This document shows positions 44,827 to 56,036 of a stretch of DNA of 64,000 nt, in pieces. The position numbers were made by a program, and so were the translations under genes. Numbering within the stretch: the stretch's first letter is position 1; every line of letters begins with the position of its first letter. The notes beneath the pieces were generated by a model. It saw nothing but the letters and a program-made list of their open reading frames with translations. It was not told where the DNA came from and did no database searches. This stretch comes from Pegoplata infirma. Lineage: Eukaryota; Arthropoda; Insecta; Diptera; Anthomyiidae. Location: assembly GCA_963921195.1 (NCBI GenBank), contig OY992536.1, forward strand, positions 107,596,778 to 107,660,777, in the 5' to 3' direction.

Positions 44827-46466
44827 CAATGGTTCCCAACCTTTTTGACATCACGCCCCACTTTTAACTTAAAAAAATTGCTTTGTCCCCCCTACACAAA
44901 AGAAAAATTTTATAATTTTTGTTTCTAAGGAAAAATTACTACACTCAAAAAATTTCATAGGTAATATGTACGAAATACTTCGTACATTGTACGAAATATT
45001 TCGTGGTTTTGCCGGAACGAAATATTTCGTAATATTTACCTATGGCATTTCGTAAATATTACGAAGTTTTTTTAGTGATATTTACGAAATAAATACGAAA
45101 ATATTTCGTAAATTTACGAAATATTTAGTATAATTACGAAATATTTCGTAAAAATACTAAATATTTTCGTACATATTACGAAGTTTTTTTTTTTTGTAAA
45201 TACGAATTATGTATATTTTTACGAAAATATTTTGTAAAGTTACGAAATATTTTGTATAACTACGAAATATTTTGTATAATTACGAAATATTTCGTAAAAA
45301 TACAAAATATTTTTGTACATATTACGAAGTTTTTTTTTTGTAAATACGAATTATGTTTAGTTTAACGAAAATATTTCGTAAAGTTACGAAATATTTTGTA
45401 TAAATACGAAATATTTTGTATTATTACGAAATATTTCGTAAACATACAAAATATTTTGTACATATTACGAAGTTTTTTTTTATGTAGTATGTACAAACAT
45501 TTAGTTTATGGTACGATATATTTGTTTTGTATTTGTATGAAAATTATTTATATTTTTATGTATGACATTTTTTTGGTTAAATTGTATCATCTTATGGGAC
45601 ATGTCATTGAGTACATTCCGTCCGGAAGTGGGATCGAATATTTTTTAAAAACGTAAAATAAAATATTTTTTTCGGAATCAAAACACTTCCAAATATTCAC
45701 TGTAATTTAAAGTTTCTTTACGAAAAAAATATTTTCCCGAGCAAACATTCAATTCCATTTCTAAACGGAATTGACGCGGTGACATGCCCGTATAACTTTT
45801 CACTAATGTCGCAACACCTAACAGACTGCAATGAAAAATATATCTTGGGTGATTTGACTTTGTGTTATGCTGAAAATAATTTAAAATTAGAAACCGTAAA
45901 CAAAAATTAAAAAGAGAAGGAAAAAATTTTTGTTATTCAATTTTTTTAATTGTTTAATCTGTTAAATCTAGTAATTCAGATAAATAAATCAAACCCCTTG
46001 ATTTTGTGATTTTTTTTTCCCAAAAATATTTTGTTAAATTACGAAATATTTCGTTAAGATACGAAGTATTTCGTATTTTTTTGGCTACGAAATGTACTTC
46101 GTAAAATATACGAAATTTGTATTTTTACGAAATTCCAAGTTTTCGTAAAATTACAAAAATTTCGTAATATGTACAAAAATTTCGTAATATGTACGAAAAA
46201 AATTTTACGAAATAATACTTCGTATTTTTATGCATGAAATTTTTTGAGTGTACTGGTTTAGCAAAGTTTTTGTAAAATAAGCATTTAAGCAAAGTTTTAG
46301 TAAAATTTTTTAACAATTTACAAAATTTTTGTAGTTAATTTTGCTAAAAAAAATAGTTTTTGTGGTGAATTTGCCTAAAAAAAAATCTTGAAAATTTGCT
46401 CGTTGCCCCCCTGGAACCTTCAAATTGCCCCCCAGTGGGGCGAGAATCAAAGGTTGGGAACCATTG
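44827..46466. mobile_element. hAT element, TIR CAATGGTTCCCAACC
   Basis: The ends CAATGGTTCCCAACCTTT and AAAGGTTGGGAACCATTG are flanked by the perfect 8-bp duplication CTTTATAG (44819-44826, 46467-46474). CGCCCCAC and GTGGGGCG subterminal motifs mirror each other. Most of the interior is the nested element 44942-46250. Confidence 0.93.
44942..46250. mobile_element. CACTC-ended TIR element full of TACGAAATATTTCGTA palindromes
   Basis: The left end CACTCAAAAAATTTCAT and its inverted right end are flanked by TA (44940-44941, 46251-46252). Some twenty copies of TACGAAATATTTCGTA-like palindromes fill both arms. The terminus resembles the CACTY family, but the interior is unrelated. Confidence 0.85.
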
Positions 46467-46531
46467 CTTTATAGTTTCAGAGGAAATCTTTCGTTTTAAT
46501 AGATATTGAAAATTGAAAAATTAGATATTTT

Positions 46532-47041
46532 TAGAGTCCGACCGAAACCAGTTTTCGAGGCCGAACCGAAACCGAACCGAATATTCGGCCGAAAAAGTAA
46601 TATTCGGCCGAAACCGAAACTTAAAAAAAATTACCGCCTGGCATAAATAAAATTATTAAAAAGTTGTTAAAGATTAATATACAGCATATAATGCTTTTAA
46701 ACCATAAGAATTGTTGTATTTTTGAAAAAAAATATGTTTTTTAAAAAACTTACAAAAAAATTGTATATTTCATTTGCAGATTAGGAGAAAATAATTTTTG
46801 AACTGAAACAGTTTTACATTTACTGCATAAACTTGTAACATTTTCTTCAATTGAACTGAAACAAGTGTAATGAAATACGAAATCAAAAAATTCACCGACT
46901 TTTTTACATATTTTTTAAAATACCAAAAAGTTTCGGTTTCGGCTAATATTCGGCCAAAATTTTGCCGAATACCGAATAGAGGCCGAAACCCCATTATTCG
47001 GCCGAAACCGAGACCGAAACCGAATATTCGGTCGGACTCTA
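46532..47041. mobile_element. hAT MITE, TIR TAGAGTCCGACCGAA (uninterrupted)
   Basis: Same family and orientation as 42724-43527. The flanks are GATATTTT and GATATTAT, an 8-bp duplication with one later change. It serves as the empty site for the 289-bp MITE in its sister. Confidence 0.88.
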
Positions 47042-47919
47042 GATATTATTGTTATATGATTGAGCAATAAAAAATGTAGTGGAATTAAAGCAGTACTGAC
47101 ACTTTAAATTCTTTATACAGTTTGTCCTATTTTTCCATCCAGAAAAATAGATACTTCAAAAGCGATTAATGCGAAAACAATTTTAAGAAAATTAATAGAA
47201 ACAAACAATGAATTTTCACAAAATTTTTCACATCGCAGATGATGTAGCTAATATGGAAGCTACAATATCTCAGTTTTCTGACTTCGATTTTAAAACCAGT
47301 TTCTTAAAATCAATTGTAAATGTTTCATACAAATTCTCAAAATAAAACGCCATTGGCAGTATACCCACTCTACAAGAATAGAATCCAATGCAACAAAATT
47401 GGTGTTTTCTTATGGCTGCCTCTCATCCTGGATAACGTATGCCCAATTTGAAATGCAAAAACTATGATTGTAAATCAAATTTTTATCACAAAGTGATCCA
47501 ATATCTTCAATGAAATGAACGACATTTTATAACCCAACTTCATCAATAGAAACAGGACATAATAGGATATAACGTTGAAAATACTTTGTAATGGGAAAAT
47601 TATGAAAGCAAACCCAATTGTTTGCTCAATTCAAGCAAAAAACAATTTTGACAGTTCTTATTTTTTGAAGTGAAATAAAATCATAGTTTTTTTTTTTAAG
47701 TATTCTCAAAACGCTTTTACGAATCGTTCGAAAAGCGTTATGAAGTTATGCTTTAAAATTGAGTTATTTTTGATAAGTCTTGATTTTATTTTATAACCAT
47801 CATGAATTTATACTTGGGGGTGTTTTGAAAACGCTTTTTCTTATTACCGTCATGAATTTCTACTTAAGAGTGCTTTAAAGACGCTTTATTTTTATAACCG
47901 TCATGAATTTCTACTTGGG

Positions 47920-48585
47920 CCCAGTCAGAAAAATACAATCGCAAAAGCGTTGTGAAAGCGTTGTAGACGGTTGTACGAGCGTTCTGTATACCAACTTCAA
48001 AGCGCCTTCAGATGATCCGAATGATAACATCGATCTACGCTAGGTTTAAAGCGTTTTAAAAGCGATGTAAAAAAGTGCTTTGAGAACGTTTTTTTCAAGT
48101 CATCAAAGCGCTTTAAAAACTCAAAGTAAAGAATTTCTGTTTTAGTTCGGTTATAATAATTTGTTTGATACAAAGTGAAATCCGAAAAAAAAGTTTTTGT
48201 ACTCAAAAAAATTTTCAAAAAAAAATTTCGAAACTTAGAAAATTTAAAAAAAAAAAAAATCTAAAAACATTTTTTATGATTTTTTTTACTTAAAAAAAAA
48301 AAAATGACAAAAAATTTTTATTCAAAAATAGTTTCGAAACTTAGAAATTTTTTTCAAAAAAAAAAAAATAAATATAAAGAACTCTTAAAACGATTTTCGA
48401 ATACGCTCGCAAAGCGTTCAAAAAAAACGTTTTGAGATTGCTTTTTTTTTGTTATAGAGCTTTCAGAACACTTTTCAAAAACGCTCGCAAAGCGTTTGAA
48501 AATAGCGTTTTGAGAATGCTTTTTTTTTTTGTTACAGAGCTTTCAGAACGCTTTTTTTTAGAACCGTCGTCAATTTCTGCTTGGG
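47920..48585. mobile_element. CCCAG-ended TIR element, right unit of a blunt tandem
   Basis: The left end CCCAGTCAGAAAAATACAAT starts directly after the CTTGGG end of the previous unit. The right end CAATTTCTGCTTGGG is followed by TA, the same dinucleotide that precedes the left unit at 44443-44444. The pair therefore looks like one head-to-tail dimer sharing one TA duplication. The interior is rich in AAAGCGTT motifs. Related to 62020-62555. Confidence 0.7.
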
Positions 48586-48657
48586 TAACTTCAACCCAGC
48601 GCCATCTGTTTAGTAAATATATCTTGTAAATTCAAGACAATTGGAAAATAAATACAC

Positions 48658-48795
48658 ACAAGTGAGAGTGGTAAATTCGGCTGAACCGAATTTTATACAC
48701 TCCAAAATGTTAAAAAAATAAAAATATGTCAGGGGCGTTTTTTTTGGGGAGGCGGTGCACCTTCCCCATCGCAATGAAAGTTACCAAGTCACTTA
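48658..48795 (-). mobile_element. Fragment of a DINE-1-like end
   Basis: ACAAGTGAGAG is followed by the hairpin TTCGGCTGAACCGAA and TTATACACTCCAAAATG, the diagnostic end of this repeat family. The rest is missing or diverged. Confidence 0.55.
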
Positions 48796-49274
48796 TTACA
48801 CTGTGCAACAAGAAAAATGAGCCTCATGGCTTCAAAGATGTTTTAAAGTAGACTATCAAATGGACAAATTCACCAAAGGGTTTTGCTAAGTCAGTTCGGA
48901 TTTCTTTTTTATAGCCCACTGAATTTTTCATTTTTTTATCAAACGCGTTTGGAAAACGTTAAAAATACTATAATAAAAACTCTTCTGAGCTTCAAAATGT
49001 GATGTCTTCAGTGAAATTGAATTGCGGCTCTTTTCTTAGAACATTTTAACCCTATAACTGCCTTTTTAAGGGGTCATTTTAGTCCTTCAAAAGCTAAACA
49101 CAGAAGCATAATAAAACGTCCATTTAGAGGGTTGAAATGTTCTACAAATATTTTCCTCATAAAATTTCACTAGGGGTTGTCAAATGTTCAAAGTTTGCGC
49201 CACATGCGCAAAATGCTTAAAAAGGGCTAAGTATAAATAATCAATGTTTGTTATTTTTTTTTACCAAAGCAGCG

Positions 49275-49920
49275 TTAAAATATATCGACAAAAACAGTGC
49301 AAATATACTTCTGAGCTAAAAATTATGTTCTGATGTGTTTTATAAAATTTTATGATGATTATTTTCTTTGACTAAATTAACCTTCTAGCTCCCGTTTTAC
49401 GGGGTCATTTTTGTCCTTTTTTTAAAAAAACTACAAAAAAGTCTATAAAAAAATACTGTTAGAGGGTTAAAATGTTCTACAAATATTTTCTGCATAAAAT
49501 TTTACTAGGGATCGTTAAAGCCAAAAAATTCAAATTTTACTAGGGGTCGTCAAAGCCAAAAAAAACATTTGGACTATGTAAAATGCTCAAAAAAAGTAAA
49601 GTTGTAAAATTTGCACATTCAATTTTTGCACATACTTTTTTTAGCATTTTACATAGTCCAAATGTCTTTTTTGGCTTTGAAGACCCCTAGTAAAATTTGA
49701 AGCAGAAAATATTTGTATAACATTTTAACCCTCTAACTGCCATTTTTTAAAGACTTTTTTGTATTTCTTTTAAAAAAAGGACAAAAATTACCCATTAAAA
49801 CGGGAGCTAGAGGGTTAATTTGGTCAAAGAAAAGAATCATCATAAAATTTTATAAAACACGTCAGAATATAATTTTTAGCTCAGAAGTATATTTGCACTG
49901 TTTTTTGTCGATATATTTAA
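49275..49920. repeat. ~650-bp near-continuous palindrome
   Basis: The two arms meet near 49614 (CATTTGGACTATGTAAAATG at 49565 pairs with its complement ending at 49664). Pairing continues outward through GAGGGTTAAAATGTT, TAGCTCCCGTTTTA and TATATCGACAAAAACAGTGC, with a ~35-bp extra copy in the left arm. A CCTCTAACTGCC-type relative lies at 49040-49150. A transcript would form a long hairpin. No element ends found. Confidence 0.75.
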
Positions 49921-50381
49921 ATATTCTCTAACAAATCGATGAAAGTTTTCTTAAGATCTTCTAAAACGGATAAATACCTTACGCATTTATCAATACAATG
50001 CGCGGGAATGCATATTACCTTAAATTATACAATATTATCATTATTTGAAAATTAATCTTTTTCAAATTACAATTGATTTTTTTCAAATTACGGTTGATCT
50101 ATTTAGAATTACGATTATTCTTTTTCGAATTACAATTACGAGTAACAATTCGAATTACAAATGGAATTCTCGAATTACAAGTAGAATCTTCGAATTACAA
50201 TTGATATTTTTCGAAGTCTTTAAATTTGGCAAAATTCAACTTTTTAAAAATTGAAAAAGTCGTAAATTCGACTTTTTGCTGAGATTATAGTCTAGGATTG
50301 TTTGAAAAGTATAAAATCACTGTAGCATCGTGCAATTAAAACCGATTGAAATTACAGTAAAAAAAAAATATCAACAAATAT

Positions 50382-50387
50382 TTTATT
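50382..50387 (-). terminator. Polyadenylation signal of the TTLL6-type gene
   Basis: AATAAA on the minus strand, 29 bases after the stop codon, followed by a T/G-rich stretch. Confidence 0.6.
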
Positions 50388-50415
50388 AAAAAATAGTAAA
50401 TTTTTTATATAAAGT

Positions 50416-50520
50416 TTAAGTAACTGTATTAGCGCCTCGTTCAAGATTATGATATAGCTGAGGAAACTTTGCAATGTCAGTATTTGTCAAATTGCCAGTG
50501 TTATATAAATTTGAATAAAT
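50416..50520 (-). CDS. TTLL6-type polyglutamylase, last coding exon
   Basis: The acceptor TTTCATTTTCAG (ends 50521) follows a 60-bp intron after the previous exon. The exon adds residues 654-687 (IYSNLYNTGN start, RGANTVT end) and a TAA. It is in phase 0 with 50582-51071. The tail is not a known domain. Confidence 0.8.
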   Translation of the reverse strand: MYSNLYNTGNLTNTDIAKFPQLYHNLERGANTVT

Positions 50521-50581
50521 CTGAAAATGAAATGTATATTAAAATTTTTATAATTATTTTTTACGGTTAATAATAACGTAC

Positions 50582-51071
50582 CGTTTCCGTAACTTTTAAA
50601 TCTTTCAACATATCCGTTCTCATTTGCATATATATTAAACGCAAACGTTCCTCTTCGGACGATATAAAGTCAGGAGCCCAATTCGCTTGAATTCGCAGAT
50701 GGGTTTGTCGATGTTTCTCAACGATATCTCGTGGCATTGTGGCTCTTCTTTTTTGACGATCTTCAAATTTTATCGCAACAGAATTACGTTTTAGTATATC
50801 CACTTGTTTTTTCTTCTTATCTTCCAATTCTTTGCGAAACTTTTTGGCAACTTCTTCACGTTTTTTACTTGCTGCAGTATCAGCATATTTGGAAGCTTGA
50901 TTTTGTTGACCATAAAATTGGCAATAGTAATTTAATTGGTTTGGATCGTTGGGAGGCATTATGCGACGATAATCACCCAAATGACTTTCTTCCCAAGCAA
51001 TTTGTTGAGCCAAAGCACTAATAGGGCATTCACTTGAAGGATTTATTTGAGTTTCATCTGTTTGATGGGAT
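50582..51071 (-). CDS. TTLL6-type polyglutamylase, exon 4
   Basis: Residues 491-653. After the acceptor CACAAAG|A (weak tract; chosen because it keeps phase and avoids an upstream stop) the peptide continues to AQQIAWEESHLGDYRRIMPP, the 'W..S..G.(F/Y)RRI.P' segment found after the catalytic core in TTLL6/13-type enzymes. The rest is a Lys/Glu-rich, probably helical stretch (KKREEVAKKFRKELEDKKKK) that in this family can bind microtubules. The donor ACG|GTACGT ends it at 50582. A frame reading in from a TTG is not a real start. Confidence 0.85.
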
Positions 51072-51719
51072 CTTTGTGGCGGTTAGAGAATTTAAAAAGA
51101 AAGGAAACTGAATAATATTTGGTGTCTTGGTTTGTTAAACTAAAGTGATTTTTTTAAATTATGATCTTCGAATTTCCATTGATGTTTTTCGAACTTCAAT
51201 TGATGTTTTTCGAACTTTAATTGACTTTTTTATGAATTACAACTGGTCTTTTCTGAATTTCAATTGATTTGGAATTTACGAGTTTTAAATGGAGTTGCAA
51301 ATAATAAGTAGAACCTTGAATTTCTAATGAAATCTTCGAATTTTAAATTAAATCGTCGATTAACTACACCATTTACACATGTACTTCGAAAAATGTCAGT
51401 TGTAATTTAAATGTTCACTTGTAATTCGAAGATTCCATTTGTAATTCGAAGGTTTCTTTTTTAATTCGAAATTTTACTTGTAATTCGAATATTCCATTTG
51501 CAATTTTCAATTCTAATTCGAAGATTCCAATTGTAATTCAAAACTAATCAGGCTTCCAAGTAAGAGCCCTTAATTGCAGGCTGTAAAAGATAAATTTCAA
51601 TTCGAAGATTCCAATTGTAATTCGTAAAAGATCAATTGAAATTGTGTTCATATTTTTCGAAATTCAATTGATCTCTTCGGGGATGCCGCCTACTGATGCA
51701 GTGCATCAGTATGGGAAGG

Positions 51720-52010
51720 AGGAAAGAGGGAGTTATGTTTGTGGACATTTGACGTAAATTTTCCTAATTTTCCTAAGTTATAAGTGACAGAAAAGACCTC
51801 TGAGTGAAGTTAGTATTCTCATGCCCAAAACATTAAGAGTTTCCGATTCCTCAATACCTGTACCACTTATTAAAACCGACGAAAATGATGTCTTCACGGT
51901 TCTTCTGTCATCATACAACATTGGGTTTGCAAGCATTGAAATCGACCGTAGTAGCTCGACCCCACTCTGAGATAGTTGAAAGGTCTTGATTGATTTTGTC
52001 TCATGCCCCT
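51720..52010 (-). pseudogene. Jockey-like reverse transcriptase fragment in a TTLL intron
   Basis: On the minus strand, broken frames give 'WGRATTVDFNACK' and then 'GTGIEESETLNVLGMRI', corresponding to the RT segment after the palm in jockey-type elements ('W...N.VDFNA.KTQ' and 'EESETLDVLGMRI'). At least one frameshift separates them. It lies within the 2.5-kb intron between TTLL exons 3 and 4. Confidence 0.6.
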
Positions 52011-52195
52011 TACCACGACAAGGTTTGTTCGAAGGAAAATTTATGGCAAATATTGCTGTCGTCTTAAAAAAAATAGGATTGGACGTTTGACTTAGGTCAT
52101 TTATATAGATATGAAAAAGAGTTAAAGATATAACATAACCTTACGTTACCCCTGAATTAGCCAGAAATTCGTCTGATGAGACCCCATCTAAATTA

Positions 52196-52753
52196 CACTC
52201 AGAAAATTATGTAAGTTACTACATGTTAGTTGTTTGTATATTTTGCAGTAGTTAGTTGTTTTCAACTACAAAGTCAGTTGTTTTTGTATGGAAAATATCA
52301 AACAACTATTTCTGTTAGTTATTTTAAGTCGTTTTTTTGAATAACTAACAAAAAAGTACTGTAATGTAGTAACAGTTATTTAAAGTAGTTAATTTTATTT
52401 TTTTATCTCTGAAAAATTTTCAAAATTTTTTTCAAAAAAATAAAAATTAATTTTCGTTTTTTTATTTTTCACAACTTTAAAAAAAAAAAACTGAAAAAAT
52501 TTGGTCTTAAATTTTTTTTCTGAAAAATTTTTTGAAAAAAAAAATATATATTGTTTATTTTTACTACATTTTAGTTGTTTTGACTACAAATGTAAGTAAT
52601 TTGTACTACATAAGTCAGTTGTTTTTTGTCAGTTAAAATAACTAACATTGTTAGTTGATTTAACTGAAAAAGTAGTTGACCCCAAAACAACTTACAAAGT
52701 AGTTATTTTAACTGACATTTTCAGTTGATTTTACTAACATAATTTTTTGAGTG
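52196..52753. mobile_element. CACTY-family TIR element, copy 3 (TA duplication)
   Basis: The ends CACTCAGAAAATTATGT and AATTTTTTGAGTG are flanked by TA (52194-52195, 52754-52755). It is closely similar to 41207-41736 and lies in an intron of the TTLL6-type gene. Confidence 0.87.
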
Positions 52754-52755
52754 TA

Positions 52756-53579
52756 ATGATGTTTACAAAAAAATTCATTAAAAAACGGAAAAATAAGCTA
52801 AAACTAAAATTTTATACAAAATATGACCTAAAAATATGCATTTATAGCAAAATACTAGCAAAATATGCAAAAATATGCATTTTCGGTAAAAAATGCAAAA
52901 ATATGCACTAACGAATCGATGCCATTTTAAAGCAAATTCTTTGATTCGCAAAGATATTTGGTTTATGCTGTTCTAAGACTAACAGGAAAAAACATGCATT
53001 TGCATGAAAGTCCTCTCCTTGTTTATTAGTAATTAATTATTAGTAATTATTTATTAATAGTATTAACTACATGCAAATTTCGACGGTCTTTTACGGTCCA
53101 AGGACGGCAATTTTTCGTTGTTGATTTGAATGACTTCAAATTGAACATGAATATTCTAGACGTAATTGCCGATCTGTCTGGAGCTTTTTTGTCCAGGTCG
53201 TAGAACAAAAACTTTTAAAAATCGGCTGTTAAACACAAAAAGTAATGGCTTTTGGGGTTCTGAAAATTTAAAAAATCAAATAACTTAAAAACTTTTGATA
53301 TGAGGGCTTTCGCGCATTCTAAGGTCGAGTTCTAAGAGCACCAAAAATGTCGAATTTTTAATTAAAAATGTTGGACTCATTGGCTCTACACCAATAAACC
53401 AAATTTTTCTTATCTTCCTTTAAAATTTTTTTGATCTATCGTGTTTTGTTTAAGATATAGACCGGTTAAGTTGTAAAAATACAATTGCGCCTAAAATAGT
53501 TTCGTATAAATTCAAAAAATACATAGTGCAAAAAAATGAGAGATCTTTATTTGTGGATATTGTAACCATTAATACTTAC
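52756..53579 (-). other. Rest of the TTLL intron 3
   Basis: AT-rich, with repeated AAAATATGCA motifs at 52835-52905. No frame or element ends that I can support. The intron donor AA|GTAAGT is at 53579-53574 on the minus strand. Confidence 0.5.
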
Positions 53580-54377
53580 TTAATTCCTTGTTTGAATTTC
53601 AACAAACGTTGTTTTACTCGATTCTTGTCCTCTCGTAAAATTTGTCTTTTATCAGCTAGAGCTGTGCTAATCAATGACAATGTGTCCCTTATAAGTGGAC
53701 GTTTAACTTGACGATCTACCACTTCGTTCGTATGAAAACTAGGCGAATGATTAACTTCCAAAACATACGGCTTCATTTTTGAATCTACTAAAATATCGAA
53801 ACCTAATATTTCAAAACATGCTTGAATTTTATCATGTCCCGGAAAGCAGGCATGATAATTATGTTTCAACATTGGCCAAGTACTGAGTATTGTCTTTATG
53901 ATGATATCATCAATTTTACCCCAAAATTTATCTACATCATGGTTATGTCGCCGCATCCAATTATTGATGGCATTAAATTTACGCTTACTGCCGCAATCAT
54001 CATCATCACAAAGTTCATATTGAGAATTCTTTTTATTTACAGAATAATTTGTTAAATGCATATAAAGATCGGCGCTATTATCAGGAGATGGTTCCACATA
54101 TTTGCTGGTAGCGAATCGGGCCAAACCCTCATTGTATACAAAAATTCGTAAAGGATCAACAGAAGTTATAAGGGCATAGACGCGTAAATCAAATTTATAG
54201 CCATCAATCAGCAAAGGTTTACCAATATAAGTTTGACAGATCATACGATCGGTTGAAGAAATATTTTTTAAATCTCTAGTCAACCATATACCACGTCCTT
54301 GGGCTCCTGCATCCGGTTTTATAATAAATGTTTTTGGTTTACAACAACTGTTGGCATAATTTAAAGCTTCGCCATAA
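53580..54377 (-). CDS. TTLL6B: TTLL6-type polyglutamylase, exon 3 (ATP-grasp core)
   Basis: TTLL6-type enzymes ligate glutamate chains onto tubulin tails, using ATP. This 798-bp exon covers residues 225-489 plus split codons at each end (GA|T = Asp224; AA|A = Lys490). It holds the ATP-grasp core: KPDAGAQGRGIW (244-255), the DGYKFDLRVY motif with K285, D287 and R289, HLTNYSVNK, GSKRKF, and CFEILGFDIL-x8-YVLEVNHSPSF with the Mg-binding E431 and N433. All expected catalytic residues are intact. The 'CFEILGFD' and 'EVNHSPSF' spacing is TTLL6/13-like rather than TTLL1- or TTLL4-like. The symbol is assigned from memory of Drosophila CG5987/TTLL6B next to pelle (CG5974). The exon starts at an AG after TTTTGTCC. 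Confidence 0.9.
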
Positions 54378-54504
54378 CTTGGACAAAATAATATTAAATA
54401 AGTTAATGTTCATATTTTCTTTATAATTCAAATATGCGTGGTGCCAGCACATGCGCAAACATTCCGTTTATACAGTGCTGGCATCTTGCATGCATTTAAC
54501 TTAC

Positions 54505-54801
54505 TCTGCTGGAAATATCCAAGTTTTTGGAAAAATCTTATAATCTTTTGGATATAATTTAAGCATACGATTTAAATTCCTTGACAGTAGATCCTTACGA
54601 CAAATTTCCATCATACCAGGAAAATGATTAATTTGTTGAAATCTTTTCATATTCTTATATACTTCAACGCCCGGCAATGAATCTGTCCACAAAATATTCC
54701 ATAATTTGTTTTCTTTAACCACTTTAAATCCCAAAAATTTAGCAATTTTACCAATTAAAATATAATGCGTATTAGAAATGCATATACTGCCACGGGTGGA
54801 A
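54505..54801 (-). CDS. TTLL6B: TTLL6-type polyglutamylase, exon 2 (N-domain)
   Basis: Residues 126-223, with Ser125 split (AG|T) from exon 1 and Asp224 split to exon 3. It begins after the acceptor CCTCTGTAG with STRGSICISN and contains LWTDSLPG and the TTLL signature KRFQQINHFPGM-x3-CRKDLLSRNL, then KTWIFPAE at the donor. Intron 2 to exon 3 is 127 bp. Upstream intronic minisatellite reads into the same frame (KDQLK repeats) but lies before the acceptor. Confidence 0.92.
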
Positions 54802-55336
54802 CTACAGAGGAAAGAAGGAACAAATTTCAGTTGATCTTTTAAGAATTGTAGTTGATCGTTTACGCATTTCAATTGATCTTTAATAAATTTGCACAAATGA
54901 TCAAATGAAATTGTTTCAAATTTCAATTGATCTATTACGAATTACAATTTGATCGTTAACGAATTTCAAATAGAATTTTCAAATTTCAAGTAGAACTTTC
55001 AATTTTTAAGTAGAATCTGTGCATTTTGGAGATGAACCTCAATTAATTGGAAGTGAAAATTTTAAATTTAATTTTTTAACGTCAAACGCGATAGAGTTTG
55101 ATTCAGGTTAGACCCTTAATTGGAATTTGCGAATTACAAATTAAATATTCGAATTACAAATAGAATCTTCGAAATTTAATCCTTTAACGATACCAAAGGC
55201 AAGTATGCGTTTTCGGCGATTATTTTTGTTCAGATTAAAGATAGGGTAAATGTGCTAAAAGATAAATTGTAGAGTAGTGGTGTGGCAACAAAAGTATAGT
55301 TTTCAATAAGTCTCTAGTTTGATCCACTTACTCACT

Positions 55337-55962
55337 ATAACACCATCCGACAAAAATCAAAAAAAAGTCGTTAAACAAGAAATGGATAATATACGTTTAA
55401 AACTAGAGACTAAATGTAGTAAAACTGCATTTACAGTTTTTCTTTTCATGATCCTGTTTCCATTTAAAAGGACTTCAAAATTTTAGAGGTTTAAATTTTA
55501 TAAAATATTTTTTTAATATTTTTACTTGCCCTAAGATGCCACTAGGGATAACAAATGAAAGAGCAGGATCTCTGCTAATTTTACTATTTTATTATTTTTA
55601 CATATCAGGAAAAAGGAGATAAGTTACGTCCTTTCAAAAATGTATCCTTCAATATCATTCAAAATTTTTAACAAAATATTTTGATAAAGATTTCAAATGA
55701 CTTTATTGACATCCTTTATCCTGATATGGCAAAATAAAAAATGGAAAAATTAAGGGAGATCCTCCTTTTCATTTGTCATCACCAGTGTCATCGTAGGACA
55801 AGTACAAGTATTTCAAAAATATTTTACAAAATGTGTCCTTTAAAACTTTGAAGTCTTTTAAAAGGAAATGAAAAATGGTAATTGCAGTTGTACTCCATTT
55901 GATCTCTTCTTGCAGACGTTTATCATCCGGTTCATGTTTAATATTGGCTGTCGAACGGTGTA
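55337..55962. mobile_element. TIR element with ~200-bp arms
   Basis: The left arm (from ACACCATCCGACA, about 55340-55545) is repeated inverted at 55790-55962 (TGTCGAACGGTGT). A single-arm relative lies at 57575-57763. Boundary bases and duplication are unclear. Confidence 0.6.
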
Positions 55963-56036
55963 GGCCCTAAAAGTTTGTAAGTTATCCCCATTTTAGGGCA
56001 AGAAGGGGGTTTAGAGTTCCAAGTTCTTGTAGAGTA

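Larger units (their letters stand above)
44445..47919. mobile_element. CCCAG-ended TIR element, left unit of a blunt tandem, with three nested elements
   Basis: The left end CCCAGGTAGAAAAATACAAC follows TA. The right end is GAATTTCTACTTGGG (to 47919), repeated as three ~55-bp steps (near 47795, 47850 and 47905). The interior has AAAGCGTTTT/AAAACGCTTT motifs. Nested inside are the hAT 44827-46466, the CACTC-like 44942-46250 and the hAT 46532-47041. It abuts the unit 47920-48585 with no base between. Confidence 0.65.

Noticed and set aside
45396..45656. 86-residue frame in the TACGAAATATTTCGTA element
   Set aside because: Mostly translated palindrome repeat; no similarity or conserved motif.
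50731..51021. 96-residue plus-strand frame opposite TTLL exon 4
   Set aside because: Antisense shadow of a coding exon with clear TTLL similarity.
54802..54926. In-frame KDQLK-type heptad extension before TTLL exon 2
   Set aside because: It is intronic minisatellite read through the acceptor; splicing at CTCTGTAG with matching phase excludes it.
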